A stretch of 64,000 nt of DNA from Mucilaginibacter sp. MD40 (GCF_002288635.1 NZ_NRSW01000001.1:2747852-2811851), one strand, 5' to 3'; shown: positions 1 through 9,112, counted from the stretch's first letter. Translations and numbers: made by a program. The notes: generated from the sequence alone by a model not told the origin.

Positions 1-382
1 CTTGGATGGAATTGTTATTGATGAGCAAACAATTATAGCACCTCAGACAGAAAACAACTTGGTAATTGAAGGTGCAGGTGGTTTAATGGTGCCGCTAAAC
101 GATAATACCCTGATTATTGATTTGATAAAGCAACTGGAAGCAGAAGTAATTTTAGTTTCTCAAAATTATCTGGGCAGTATCAATCACACTTTACTATCTG
201 TTGAAGCTTTAAGGAACAGGAATATCGGGCTAAGAGGTATTATTTTCAATGGTGAACAAAATACATCTACGGAAGATTATATCATCAACTATACTGGCTT
301 ACCACATCTTGGACGGGTACCGGTTTTAGAGGCCATTAACAAACAAACAATTATTGAAGCTGGTTCCTATATTTCGTTATAA
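1..382 (+). CDS. bioD: Dethiobiotin synthetase, C-terminal part (cut by window edge)
   Basis: The reading frame is open from the first base, so only about the last 126 residues are present. BioD is the cytosolic ATP-dependent carboxylase that closes the ureido ring of dethiobiotin in biotin synthesis. The P-loop NTPase-like core shows the family signature VEGAGGLMVPLN (around residues 22-33 of the visible part), which lies beside the diaminopelargonate site, followed by a hydrophobic strand and the usual NHTLLSVEAL segment. The N-terminal Walker A loop would lie upstream of the window. It ends 23 bases before the next gene on the same strand, so the two may be cotranscribed. The call rests on family recognition. 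Confidence 0.85.
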   Translation, partial: LDGIVIDEQTIIAPQTENNLVIEGAGGLMVPLNDNTLIIDLIKQLEAEVILVSQNYLGSINHTLLSVEALRNRNIGLRGIIFNGEQNTSTEDYIINYTGLPHLGRVPVLEAINKQTIIEAGSYISL

Positions 383-405
383 TTTCAGGAAGTTTGTGTA
401 AACTA

Positions 406-1299
406 ATGAGCATGAAAAACATTACAGTTATCGGATCGGGTACTATGGGTAACGGCATTGCGCATACGTTCGCGCAAAATGGTTTTAACGTATCGCTTGT
501 TGATATTAACGAGGCTGCTTTGCAAAAAGCCCTGCAAACCATTGCCGGTAATCTTGATCGCCAGATAAAAAAAGGGACTATAGACGAGGTAGTTAAAACC
601 GCTACCCTTGCCAATATCAAAACTTATACGGATTTAGCAAAAGGTGCTGCCCATGCGGATCTTGTGGTAGAGGCCGCAACCGAAAATCGCGATATAAAGT
701 TGAAACTCTTTAAGCAGCTAAGCGAAGTTTGCAACCCTGAAACCATTCTGGCATCAAACACCTCATCCATATCGATAACTGAAATAGCCGCGGCTACCAG
801 TAATCCCGCCAATGTAATTGGTATGCACTTTATGAACCCGGTACCTGTGATGAAACTGGTTGAAGTGATACGCAGCTATACAACAACAGATGAGGTGACC
901 AAAACGATAATGGATCTTTCTCGGCAGTTGAGCAAAGACCCGGTTGAGGTGAATGATTATCCTGGCTTTGTAGCCAATCGTATCTTGATGCCAATGATAA
1001 ACGAAGCTATCTACACCTTATTTGAAGGAGTGGCAGGTGTAAATGAGATAGACACCGTTATGAAACTCGGCATGGCGCATCCGATGGGCCCGCTCCAACT
1101 GGCCGACTTTATTGGACTGGATGTATGCCTTGCCATATTAAAAGTGCTACATAATGGCTTTGGAAACCCTAAATATGCACCTTGTCCTCTTTTAGTAAAT
1201 ATGGTCACCGCCGGCCATCTTGGTGTTAAAAGCGGAAGCGGCTTTTATAAATACACCGCAGGTAGCAAGGAGTTGGTAGTGGCCGATAAATTTTTATAA
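406..1299 (+). CDS. 3-hydroxyacyl-CoA (3-hydroxybutyryl-CoA) dehydrogenase
   Basis: An NAD-dependent cytosolic enzyme that interconverts 3-hydroxyacyl-CoA and 3-oxoacyl-CoA, used in fatty acid oxidation or C4 acyl-CoA metabolism. The N-terminal Rossmann fold carries GSGTMGNGIAH, the catalytic histidine sits in GMHFMNPVPVMKLVE, and the C-terminal helical domain contains NRILMPMINEA. The length of about 297 residues matches the single-function short form. A TTG lies in frame at 394, but the ATG at 406 is preferred because an AGGA lies 14-17 bases upstream (387-390); ATG at 412 is also possible and gives the compact start MKNITVIGSG. It follows bioD closely on the same strand. The precise chain-length preference cannot be told from sequence. 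Confidence 0.93.
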   Translation: MSMKNITVIGSGTMGNGIAHTFAQNGFNVSLVDINEAALQKALQTIAGNLDRQIKKGTIDEVVKTATLANIKTYTDLAKGAAHADLVVEAATENRDIKLKLFKQLSEVCNPETILASNTSSISITEIAAATSNPANVIGMHFMNPVPVMKLVEVIRSYTTTDEVTKTIMDLSRQLSKDPVEVNDYPGFVANRILMPMINEAIYTLFEGVAGVNEIDTVMKLGMAHPMGPLQLADFIGLDVCLAILKVLHNGFGNPKYAPCPLLVNMVTAGHLGVKSGSGFYKYTAGSKELVVADKFL

Positions 1300-1308
1300 A
1301 ATTTATCG
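1284..1308. terminator. A+T-rich inverted repeat between convergent genes
   Basis: Two perfect 11-base arms (1284-1294 and 1298-1308, CGATAAATTTT and its complement) flank a 3-base loop that includes part of the stop codon of the dehydrogenase gene. It lies between that gene and the end of mutS on the other strand, where a two-way terminator would be expected. The stem is mostly A-T, so its strength is doubtful. Confidence 0.4.
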
Positions 1309-1320
1309 ACTATTTCAATA

Positions 1321-3930
1321 TCAGCTTTTTATCAGTCGTTGTATTTCATCCAGTTTCATCAGTGCCTCAACCGGTGTTAGAGTATTCACATCCAGGTTGT
1401 TCAGCGTATCGCGGATCTTTACCAAAACAGGATCATCTATCGAGAACATTTGCATTTGCACAGCTTGTTTCTGCACTTTACGAATGCTCTCTTTAATGTG
1501 TTCGCCACCGGTGCGCTCGTTCTCCAGTTTTTTTAATATCTCATTAGCCCGGCTCAATACTTTTGGTGGCATACCGGCCAATTTGGCTACGTGAATACCA
1601 AAACTGTGCTCGCTGCCACCTGGTACCAGCTTACGCAGAAAGATAATTTGCTGGCCAACTTCCTTAACCGAAACGTTGTAGTTTTTGATACGGTTGAAAC
1701 TGTTGCTCAATTCATTCAATTCGTGGTAGTGCGTAGCAAAAAGTGTTTTTGCTTTAGCAGCCGGGTGGTTATGCAAAAACTCAGCAATGGCCCAGGCGAT
1801 AGAAATACCGTCATAAGTGGATGTACCGCGACCAATCTCATCCAGCAAGATCAAACTCCTATCGCTTAAATTGTTGAGGATACTGGCCGTTTCGTTCATC
1901 TCCACCATAAAGGTTGATTCGCCGGACGACAGGTTGTCCGATGCCCCCACTCTTGTAAAGATCTTATCAACCAACCCAACTGACGCTGCCTTGGCCGGTA
2001 CAAAGCAACCCATTTGAGCCATGAGCACGATGAGACCTGTTTGCCTCAGCAATGCCGACTTACCCGCCATGTTAGGGCCCGTGATGATGATGATCTGCTG
2101 CGACTCTGAATCCAGAAACACATCATTTGTGATATATTCTTCGCCCAACGGCAGATTCTTTTCTATCACCGGATGGCGGCCGCCTTTTATATCCAGCACA
2201 CGGCTGTCGTTTACGTTTGGTTTAACGTAGTAATTCTTAATGGATATAGTGGCGAAGTTCAGCAATACATCTAAACGGGCAACAAGTGCCGCATTTAGTT
2301 GTATAGGCTTGATATATTCGGCGAGGGTATAAAGCAGATCGTTATACAGCTTGGTTTCCAATGCAAGTATCTTTTCTTCGGCACCTAATATTTGCTCTTC
2401 GTATTCCTTCAGTTCAGGCGTGATGTAACGCTCCGCATTTACCAGGGTTTGCTTGCGTATCCAATCAGCAGGCACTTTATCCCGGTGACTGTGAGTAACC
2501 TCGAGGTAATAGCCAAACACATTGTTAAACGATACCTTTAAGGACGGGATACCGGTTATCTCTGCCTCGCGTTTTTGTATCTCCAGTAAATATCCCTTGC
2601 CGCCGAAAGCGATCTTACGCAGGCGATCCAATTCTTCACTAATACCATCGTTCATGATCATGCCTTTGGCCATTAAAATCGGCGGCTCGGGATGCAGTTC
2701 GCGGGCTATTTTCTCGCAAATTGACGTGCAGGGGTTTAGCTGATCGCCGATGGCTTTAAGCGGTTCACTCAGCGATGATTCTGCCAGCTTTTTGATATTC
2801 TCAATAGCCAGTAAAGCTTTTTTTAACTGACAAACCTCGCGCGGATTAGCCTTTTGCAAACCTATCTTAGAAATCAATCGCTCGAGGTCTCCTATCTGGC
2901 GAATATGGTTTTGCAGGTCTTCCCGTAGTTCTTCTTCCGCTATCAGGTATTCCACTACGCCTAACCTATCCTGTATCGGCTTTATCTCTTTAAGCGGCAT
3001 CACAATCCAACGTCGCAACATACGCGCACCCATTGGCGAGCAGGTATGGTCTAATATATCAACCAAGGTGGTTGCATTCTCGTTGGCAGAGCCTACCAAC
3101 TCCAGGTTACGGATGCTGAACCTATCCAGCCATAAATAGCGATCTTCCTCTATCCTGCTGATAGCCGATATATGCTGCAGGTTGCGGTGCTCTGTCTCGT
3201 TCAGGTAATGCAACGCTACACCGGCAGCCACAATACCCAAGCCCAATTTATCAATACCAAACCCTTTGAGCGACTTTACGCCGAAATGCTTGAGCAAGGT
3301 TTCATTGGCGTAATCGCCGCTGTAGGGCCACTCATCCAACATGTAGGTGTAAAAGCGGTCGCCGAAGTGATCTGTAAAGTCGCCTTTGCGGCTTTTAGGG
3401 AATATTACTTCGCTTGGTGAATAGCTTTGCAAAAGCTTATCAATATAATTACTGTTGCCCTGGGCGGTTAAAAACTCACCGGTCGATATATCGATCAGGG
3501 CTATACCGATGCTGTTCTTCTCGAAGTATAACGAAGCAAGGTAATTGTTACTCTTCTGTTGCAGGATGTTATCGCTAACTGCAACGCCGGGGGTAACCAG
3601 TTCGGTAACCCCGCGCTTTACAATCCCCTTAACAGATTTTGGATCTTCCAATTGGTCGCAGATGGCCACGCGTTGACCGGCGCGAACCAGCTTGGGCAGG
3701 TAAGTTTCCAGCGAATGGTGCGGAAAACCGGCCAATTCTATATGTGAGGCAGCGCCATTGGCCCGACGGGTAAGCGTAATACCCAAAATACCTGAAGCCT
3801 TAATGGCATCGGCACCAAAGGTCTCATAAAAATCACCCACACGAAAAAGCAATAATGCACCGGGATATTTCGCCTTAATGGCGTTGTACTGCTGCATTAA
3901 CGGCGTTTCTTTAGTATCGCTCTTAGCCAA
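1321..3930 (-). CDS. mutS: DNA mismatch repair protein MutS
   Basis: Recognises base mismatches and small loops and starts methyl- or nick-directed repair with MutL. The N-terminal mismatch-binding domain has the FYE triad in FRVGDFYETF; the core and clamp domains follow, and the C-terminal ABC-type ATPase has Walker A GPNMAGKSALL, Walker B ILLDEIGRGTS and the ATHYHEL motif. At 869 residues it is the normal MutS1 length. The start codon is TTG, accepted because GAGGA lies just upstream on the coding strand and MAKSDTKETPLMQQYN matches the usual beginning of sphingobacterial MutS; the first ATG would be 11 codons later. It is convergent with the upstream dehydrogenase gene. The identification is secure. 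Confidence 0.97.
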   Translation of the reverse strand: MAKSDTKETPLMQQYNAIKAKYPGALLLFRVGDFYETFGADAIKASGILGITLTRRANGAASHIELAGFPHHSLETYLPKLVRAGQRVAICDQLEDPKSVKGIVKRGVTELVTPGVAVSDNILQQKSNNYLASLYFEKNSIGIALIDISTGEFLTAQGNSNYIDKLLQSYSPSEVIFPKSRKGDFTDHFGDRFYTYMLDEWPYSGDYANETLLKHFGVKSLKGFGIDKLGLGIVAAGVALHYLNETEHRNLQHISAISRIEEDRYLWLDRFSIRNLELVGSANENATTLVDILDHTCSPMGARMLRRWIVMPLKEIKPIQDRLGVVEYLIAEEELREDLQNHIRQIGDLERLISKIGLQKANPREVCQLKKALLAIENIKKLAESSLSEPLKAIGDQLNPCTSICEKIARELHPEPPILMAKGMIMNDGISEELDRLRKIAFGGKGYLLEIQKREAEITGIPSLKVSFNNVFGYYLEVTHSHRDKVPADWIRKQTLVNAERYITPELKEYEEQILGAEEKILALETKLYNDLLYTLAEYIKPIQLNAALVARLDVLLNFATISIKNYYVKPNVNDSRVLDIKGGRHPVIEKNLPLGEEYITNDVFLDSESQQIIIITGPNMAGKSALLRQTGLIVLMAQMGCFVPAKAASVGLVDKIFTRVGASDNLSSGESTFMVEMNETASILNNLSDRSLILLDEIGRGTSTYDGISIAWAIAEFLHNHPAAKAKTLFATHYHELNELSNSFNRIKNYNVSVKEVGQQIIFLRKLVPGGSEHSFGIHVAKLAGMPPKVLSRANEILKKLENERTGGEHIKESIRKVQKQAVQMQMFSIDDPVLVKIRDTLNNLDVNTLTPVEALMKLDEIQRLIKS

Positions 3931-4052
3931 TTTGTCCTCGCTTTTATTAATCTGCTAATTTAATTGATTGCCCGCGGATATGGTTGATTGTGGAAAATTA
4001 GAAAGCGTGTGGAATATTGGGAATTATTTGATTCATCTCACTACGAATAACT

Positions 4053-4772
4053 TTAAGATAAAGCCAAACGCTCTGACCATTTAATAATTGATGGTAACTC
4101 TGCCTTGGCAAACTCAATATGGATTACCTTGCGCGGCTTATTGTTAGTGGTTCGGCTTGAAGCATGCATTAGCAATGGACGCATAATCATAATATCACCT
4201 GCCTTTACATTACAGGTATACGGTTTCTCCGTTTTCCAATCAATGGTTTCCGGGCGATAGATCTCTTTTAAATGCGAACCAGGTAGTACTTTTAAGGCGC
4301 CGTTGCCTTCGTCTGCATCATCTAAGTGAATGCGAATGGTAAAGTTTTCTTTCAAAATAGCAAGCGGTGGTTGTACAGCAAACTGATTCTGCTTTACTGT
4401 CCATGGGCCGTAGCCATCACATTCAACCTTTTTATCTACTGATACAGTAAGATCTTGGTGCCAGGGTACAAACCAATTAGAAGCAGTTGGTTTGTCAAAA
4501 TAAATAGATTTTACAACAAAGTATTCATCTCCAAATAAATCTCTAATTAAGCTTTTAAGACTTTGGTTAAACACCAAATTACTAAGCTCAGGTACTTCTT
4601 TTAATACCTGCCTTATAGCGAATAGATCATGTGTTTTGCGGAAGGTATCCTTGGTTTTATCACCTTTATTTATAGCATTTAATATCGCTGCTAGTTCTAC
4701 CGAATCATACATATCGCTTACAATAGCAAAGCCATTTATATTAAAAGACTTTTTACCAGGAGAAGTAACCAT
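4053..4772 (-). CDS. Phytanoyl-CoA dioxygenase (PhyH) family protein
   Basis: A probable Fe(II)/2-oxoglutarate-dependent oxygenase of about 239 residues. The double-stranded beta-helix fold is suggested by WHQDLTV (the first metal ligands of the HxD...H triad) and, near the end, GDIMIMRPLLMHASSRT, which supplies the distal histidine and leads into a likely 2-oxoglutarate-binding arginine. The substrate is unknown; bacterial members hydroxylate many small molecules. ATG at 4772 is chosen over an in-frame TTG at 4793, because the latter lies inside the stem-loop at 4782-4816 and has no ribosome-binding site. It is downstream of ccmF on the same strand but appears to be separated from it by that terminator. 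Confidence 0.8.
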   Translation of the reverse strand: MVTSPGKKSFNINGFAIVSDMYDSVELAAILNAINKGDKTKDTFRKTHDLFAIRQVLKEVPELSNLVFNQSLKSLIRDLFGDEYFVVKSIYFDKPTASNWFVPWHQDLTVSVDKKVECDGYGPWTVKQNQFAVQPPLAILKENFTIRIHLDDADEGNGALKVLPGSHLKEIYRPETIDWKTEKPYTCNVKAGDIMIMRPLLMHASSRTTNNKPRKVIHIEFAKAELPSIIKWSERLALS

Positions 4773-4781
4773 ATCAAAATA

Positions 4782-4816
4782 CAAAGAGCACAAAGTTAAT
4801 CCCTTTGTGCTCTTTG
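4782..4816 (-). terminator. Strong stem-loop after ccmF, in the leader of the PhyH gene
   Basis: A perfect 14-base inverted repeat, CAAAGAGCACAAAG (4782-4795) and its complement (4803-4816), with a 7-base loop. Read on the minus strand it is followed by TATTTTGAT, a modest U-tract, and it stands 18 bases after the ccmF stop codon. It fits an intrinsic terminator for the ccm transcript. The PhyH ATG starts 9 bases beyond it. Confidence 0.7.
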
Positions 4817-4834
4817 CAAAATGTTAGTGTAGTC

Positions 4835-7339
4835 CTACTTTTTGAATTTTGAATTTTGAATTTTGACTTGAGCAGTCGCAGGCTGAACCTTCAGTTCCTT
4901 GTTTCTTCTTAAAATCGACATAAAGAAGCCAATAACCATGATAATGGTACCTGCCCAAAGGAAGTTGATGTAAGGGAACTCAACAGCTTTCATCACAATA
5001 AATTTTCTTTTGCTTTCAGGCTGTTGATACACCATAATTTCAACCTTGCCTTTGTCAGGGATGATCTTTGAAAAACGTAGCTTCAAACCAACTTCTTCCA
5101 GCTTTTTACCGAAGTCAAATATGTTACGGCCTTTTATGAGGTAAACCGGTTCTGTTTTATAAGTTTTGCCCTGGGTAATTACCTCAAGCTGCGCGCCTAC
5201 GGCAACATCTTTATCACTTAGCGGAATATCTTTAACCTTTACATCCTTATTCAGACTTTTCAGTACGATCTTACCATCACGGTATGGGATGGTGTCGCCA
5301 ACAGCAACTTCATGAGCAACCGGGGCGTCATAGTTTTTATCATGATCAGCCTCGGGATGGTCGGCATGATTATCTTCCTGCTTAGGTTCGGCACTTATCA
5401 CGTTGGTCATAGTAATGTGCGTATATAAGTCGCGAGACAGGTAATGCTTGGTATCCGGAGTTGAAGACATACCACCCTGCGATTGTATCACGTTTGGCCT
5501 AAGTCTGAATTTCTCCGTCACCTTACCATCTTTTACACGCTCATAATCTATGTTGAACAAATGCTGAGCACCTTCAATGGTATCACCTTTAAAGGTTACA
5601 TTATACTCACCCATCTTGATGGGCTGATTAAGGTAAAGCAAAAGATTTTCCTTTGGATTCTCTTCTTTGTACGATTCGGCGATGTGTTCCTCTCCCTGCT
5701 CGTTTATCGATACTACTTTTTTGGTACCTGCGGCTATCAGCGCGCCCACTAAAAGTAAACCGAAACCGATGTGTGATACAGCAGAACCGGCAAGTTTGTA
5801 TTTACCTTTAAATGCATCAGACAAAATTTTCCCGTTCGCGAAAACACTATACAGCGATGCAAACATTACCAGCCAGAAAACAAAGCTTAACTTATATAAG
5901 CCCGTAGCGTAAATTACCAGAGCGGCAACCAGAGCGGCAAATATGAGGTAAACACCCGAAGTAATAAAGAAGCGGGTGATGTCGGTCTTTTTATATTTGA
6001 GGAATTGCGTAACACCGGTTAGCAATGCGATCACAACAGCAAAAGATCCCTGGAAAACGTTATATTGTTTAATAGCCTCGGTAGGTGGTGCCCATTTGGT
6101 ACCGAATATCAGGTTCCAAACCGGCAGAGATGTTACTACAACTAATTGCAGGCATGACAGGCACAGGAAAACTGCTCCAACGAACATCCAGAACTCGCGT
6201 GAGTAAGTATCCTCATCCTTTTTAGTGATAGGCATTTCTTTCCACCGGCTTACCAGCAGGTAAACCATGATGACAAAGAATATAGCCATACCGATAACCA
6301 ACTGCCAGAACAAGCCAAGGTCGGTAAATGCGTGTACGGAGGTTTCGCCCAATACACCGCTACGCGCAAGGAATGACGAATACCATTCGATTACAAAAGC
6401 CAGTAAGGTTAAAAACGCAGCAGTAAAATACGAATGGCCACTGTTCTTGAATACAATAAGCACGTGTACCGCAGCCACCATGATCAACCATGGAAATATC
6501 GACGCATTCTCTACAGGGTCCCAAGCCCAAAAGCCATCAAAATTTAATGACTCATAAGCCCAAAACGAACCCATAATGATACCTGTACCCAATATCATAC
6601 ATGCAAACAGCGCGTATGGTATAGCCGCCGGAACCCACTCCTTAAAGCGTTTTTGCCATAAACCCGCAACAGCAAATGCAAACGGCACTACCAGCGATGC
6701 CACACCCAGGAACAACACCGGCGGGTGGATGATCATCCAGTAATTTTGCAGCGAAGGATTCATGCCCTTGCCGTCCTTTATAAAATCCAAATAGTTTGGG
6801 CTTTTAAAGATAGGCGCTTCCGCCATGGCATCACGTAATAACAAAAATGGGGAGCTGCCAATATGCGCGCTGCCTATTTGCAGCCCTAATATCATAGTAC
6901 CTAAAACCGCTTGCGATAGCGCCATAATAGCCATGGTAGGCTTTTCCCAGCTTTTTGCCCGCCATATCAGAACGTTACCTAAAACAGCACCCCAAAACAT
7001 CCATAGCAAAAAGCCACCTTCCTGCCCATTCCAGAAACCTGAAATAAGGTAGTAGGTAGGTAAAGTTTTAGAGGTGTATGACCATGCGTAGTGGTACTCG
7101 AAATAATGATTATAAAGGATGTAGAACAAACATACACCCATACCAATAATAGATATGGTGTTTAACCAGTAACCTATCCGGCCCATACGCAACCACGAGT
7201 TATCACTGTTTACAGCTTTCTCTGTAGTGGCAAAATAGTAACAGATAAATGAAAAAAGTGCAGAACCGAATGCAAGTACTATAAAAAACTGGCCTAAACT
7301 ACCCGGAAAAAGGTGTTCGCCCTGATAAGCTATCTCCAT
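4835..7339 (-). CDS. ccmF: Cytochrome c maturation haem lyase, CcmF/CcsA type
   Basis: An 834-residue multi-pass inner-membrane protein expected to transfer haem to apocytochromes c in the periplasm. The tryptophan-rich WWD haem-handling motif is visible as FWAWDPVENASIFPWLI, with flanking histidines, within a run of about a dozen predicted membrane segments. A large periplasmic part near residues 530-800 includes a histidine- and aspartate-rich stretch (EDNHADHPEADHDKNYD), then one last membrane segment. The C-terminal tail VKIQNSKFKK is encoded by a period-7 DNA repeat (4840-4867) and is probably not functional. It starts 10 bases after ccmE on the same strand, as in an operon. Alternative names in this phylum are CcsA or CycK; the haem-lyase role is inferred from the family. 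Confidence 0.92.
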   Translation of the reverse strand: MEIAYQGEHLFPGSLGQFFIVLAFGSALFSFICYYFATTEKAVNSDNSWLRMGRIGYWLNTISIIGMGVCLFYILYNHYFEYHYAWSYTSKTLPTYYLISGFWNGQEGGFLLWMFWGAVLGNVLIWRAKSWEKPTMAIMALSQAVLGTMILGLQIGSAHIGSSPFLLLRDAMAEAPIFKSPNYLDFIKDGKGMNPSLQNYWMIIHPPVLFLGVASLVVPFAFAVAGLWQKRFKEWVPAAIPYALFACMILGTGIIMGSFWAYESLNFDGFWAWDPVENASIFPWLIMVAAVHVLIVFKNSGHSYFTAAFLTLLAFVIEWYSSFLARSGVLGETSVHAFTDLGLFWQLVIGMAIFFVIMVYLLVSRWKEMPITKKDEDTYSREFWMFVGAVFLCLSCLQLVVVTSLPVWNLIFGTKWAPPTEAIKQYNVFQGSFAVVIALLTGVTQFLKYKKTDITRFFITSGVYLIFAALVAALVIYATGLYKLSFVFWLVMFASLYSVFANGKILSDAFKGKYKLAGSAVSHIGFGLLLVGALIAAGTKKVVSINEQGEEHIAESYKEENPKENLLLYLNQPIKMGEYNVTFKGDTIEGAQHLFNIDYERVKDGKVTEKFRLRPNVIQSQGGMSSTPDTKHYLSRDLYTHITMTNVISAEPKQEDNHADHPEADHDKNYDAPVAHEVAVGDTIPYRDGKIVLKSLNKDVKVKDIPLSDKDVAVGAQLEVITQGKTYKTEPVYLIKGRNIFDFGKKLEEVGLKLRFSKIIPDKGKVEIMVYQQPESKRKFIVMKAVEFPYINFLWAGTIIMVIGFFMSILRRNKELKVQPATAQVKIQNSKFKK
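4840..4867. repeat. Tandem heptamer TTTTGAA, 4 copies
   Basis: Four contiguous 7-base units (TTTTGAA three times, then TTTTGAC) overlap the last codons of ccmF. A related three-unit array with the same heptamer stands after the isocitrate dehydrogenase gene at 45400-45420. Directly visible in the sequence. Confidence 0.9.
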
Positions 7340-7349
7340 TAAAAACTAT

Positions 7350-7760
7350 TTATATGCTGGCGCTTTGCGTTTTAGACTCAGCAACGTTCAATTTATCGTC
7401 GGTATATTTAGAAGGGCATTTCATGAGGATTTTTGAAGCATGAAACTCTTTTCCTTTCATAGAGCCGGTTAACACAATTTGCTCCGAACGCTCAAAGTCC
7501 TGAGGTTTGGTGCCATCAAAAACCACTTTACATTCTTCGCCTTTATTGTCTTTCATGTAAAAAGAAAAGTAGTTGGCATCCTTAGTGGCATCGTAATACA
7601 AAGGTTTGGTTTTGTTTAAATGGCCAACCACATGTAATTCAGCATCAGCTTTACGGGCATCATTAAAAGAGCCGTAAGTGCTGGTATTTGAATAGGTGCT
7701 TATGATAACAGCTATTGCAATGGCAATAGTTACTATCCCGAAGATTGCGCTTTTTTTCAT
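7350..7760 (-). CDS. ccmE: Cytochrome c maturation haem chaperone CcmE, Cys variant
   Basis: CcmE is a periplasmic haem chaperone anchored by one N-terminal membrane helix (residues 5-20 here) with an OB-fold domain. In the classical protein a histidine in an HxxxY motif binds haem covalently. Here the corresponding place reads KILMKCPSKYTDD, so Cys115 and Tyr119 form CxxxY instead. Such a Cys variant is known from Desulfovibrio and archaeal Ccm systems that lack CcmG and CcmH. At 136 residues the length is normal, and the tail after the motif is short. It lies immediately upstream of ccmF on the same strand, which supports the call. Confidence 0.88.
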   Translation of the reverse strand: MKKSAIFGIVTIAIAIAVIISTYSNTSTYGSFNDARKADAELHVVGHLNKTKPLYYDATKDANYFSFYMKDNKGEECKVVFDGTKPQDFERSEQIVLTGSMKGKEFHASKILMKCPSKYTDDKLNVAESKTQSASI

Positions 7761-7886
7761 TGTTTATACAACTGCACAGAACAGTTTTACAAAAATACAA
7801 AACGCAAAGCTAATAATGTTTATTACAAGGGATATTGCTTATTTAGAATTGTTATTGATTAAAGGTAGTTAATTTTTATTAGCTTT

Positions 7887-9029
7887 ATGTATTTAACAAC
7901 CTTATCAATAATGTATATATCAAATTCTGCCGATATCACGCCGGATAAAATTGACGAAATCCTCAAAGAGCTATCAAAACTTGTAAGTAATCCAACCAGC
8001 ATAAAGGTTTTAACGGACAAGCTGCCTGAAATTAAAAAGCTTTCCAAGAGAGATATAGTAAAAAAGATTCGAGGTTATTACAAAGCTCAGACACTTGTTC
8101 TAGTCTTAGGTGCCGGTGTGTCAATGGACTTTGGGATACCGAATTGGGATGTCCTACTTCAAAAGCTTCTTATTACAACTATTAAAAATGAAGAAACTAC
8201 ATCTACTGTGTTGTCCAAACTTTTCACAAACTTATTTTCTCCAAGCCCTTTGATAGCTGGAAGATACTTACAAAAATACTATGACGATAAAAAATTATCC
8301 TTTGAGGAAGCAGTAAGAAATGTACTATATGAAAACTTAGATATAGATAAAAATTCCCCGTTATTAGATGAAATAGTTAAACTATGCGTTGCGCCTGGAA
8401 AAAGCCCGAACATTGATAGTATAATAACTTACAACTTCGATGATATATTGGAGCAAAGAATTGAAAAGGTCAAATTAGAACTACCTTACAAGTCAATTTA
8501 TGGGATAGGCATGAATCCTAACGGCCAACTCCCCATTTTTCATGTTCATGGCTATCTACCCCAATCGGGTAAAATTTCCAGTGACAATCAAATAACCTTT
8601 GGAGAAACTGTCTATCATAAACAATATACCGATATTTATAGTTGGAACAATATCGTACAGATAAATAAATTTAGGGACGCTAATTGTGTATTTATAGGTT
8701 CATCATTGACTGATCCTAACACCCGAAGACTTTTAGATATTGCAAGAAGACAAAAAGGTGAGGACGAACACTCTCATTTTATTTTCAAAATGAGGCATAA
8801 AGAGCCAATTGTGAAGATGCGACTAGAATTACTATTAAGAGAAAACAAAGAGCTTTTAGGGGAAAAAATAGACGCGAATTTAGAATTAGATAAAACCGTT
8901 AAATTATTAATTGAGATTATTGAACGATTTGAAGAAACCGATACAGAGTCTTTCGGAGTGAAAACTATTTGGATTGACGAATGGAGTGAAATACCAGAAA
9001 TATTAAAAGAGATAAGGACGAAAAACTAG
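7887..9029 (+). CDS. SIR2-domain protein, probable NAD-consuming defence effector
   Basis: A 380-residue protein with a SIR2-like NAD-binding domain: GAGVSMDFGIPNW at residues 75-87, TYNFDD at 181-186 (Asn183 and Asp185 are the usual catalytic pair), FHVHGYLP at 218-225 and GSSLTDPNTRR at 271-281. This pattern is that of the SIR2-like NADase domains found in anti-phage systems rather than protein deacetylases; no zinc cysteines are seen. The N-terminal 65 residues are helical and may regulate. It runs against all the neighbouring ccm genes. Three sampled 60-base stretches (from 8161, 8281 and 8881) are only 25-28% G+C, far below the flanking genes, which suggests transfer. ATG at 7911 (MYISNSADITP) is an equally good start. 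No partner gene such as an Argonaute or TIR protein is adjacent. Confidence 0.82.
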   Translation: MYLTTLSIMYISNSADITPDKIDEILKELSKLVSNPTSIKVLTDKLPEIKKLSKRDIVKKIRGYYKAQTLVLVLGAGVSMDFGIPNWDVLLQKLLITTIKNEETTSTVLSKLFTNLFSPSPLIAGRYLQKYYDDKKLSFEEAVRNVLYENLDIDKNSPLLDEIVKLCVAPGKSPNIDSIITYNFDDILEQRIEKVKLELPYKSIYGIGMNPNGQLPIFHVHGYLPQSGKISSDNQITFGETVYHKQYTDIYSWNNIVQINKFRDANCVFIGSSLTDPNTRRLLDIARRQKGEDEHSHFIFKMRHKEPIVKMRLELLLRENKELLGEKIDANLELDKTVKLLIEIIERFEETDTESFGVKTIWIDEWSEIPEILKEIRTKN

Positions 9030-9072
9030 TTAAAATGCATTTACAGTTTGATTGAATTTATTTATTAATACA

Positions 9073-9096
9073 AAAAGCGGCATCTCTGCCGCTTTT
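9073..9096. terminator. Two-way terminator after the SIR2 gene
   Basis: AAAAGCGGCA (9073-9082) pairs with TGCCGCTTTT (9087-9096) around a TCTC loop, with flanking ATAC/GTAT extending the stem. It lies between the convergent SIR2-domain gene and gdhA and can serve both strands. Confidence 0.75.
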
Positions 9097-9112
9097 GTAT
9101 TCAAAAGAGAAC

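Noticed and set aside
4782..4816. Terminal inverted repeats of an insertion sequence
   Set aside because: The arms are separated by 7 bases only and there is no transposase; it is a terminator hairpin.
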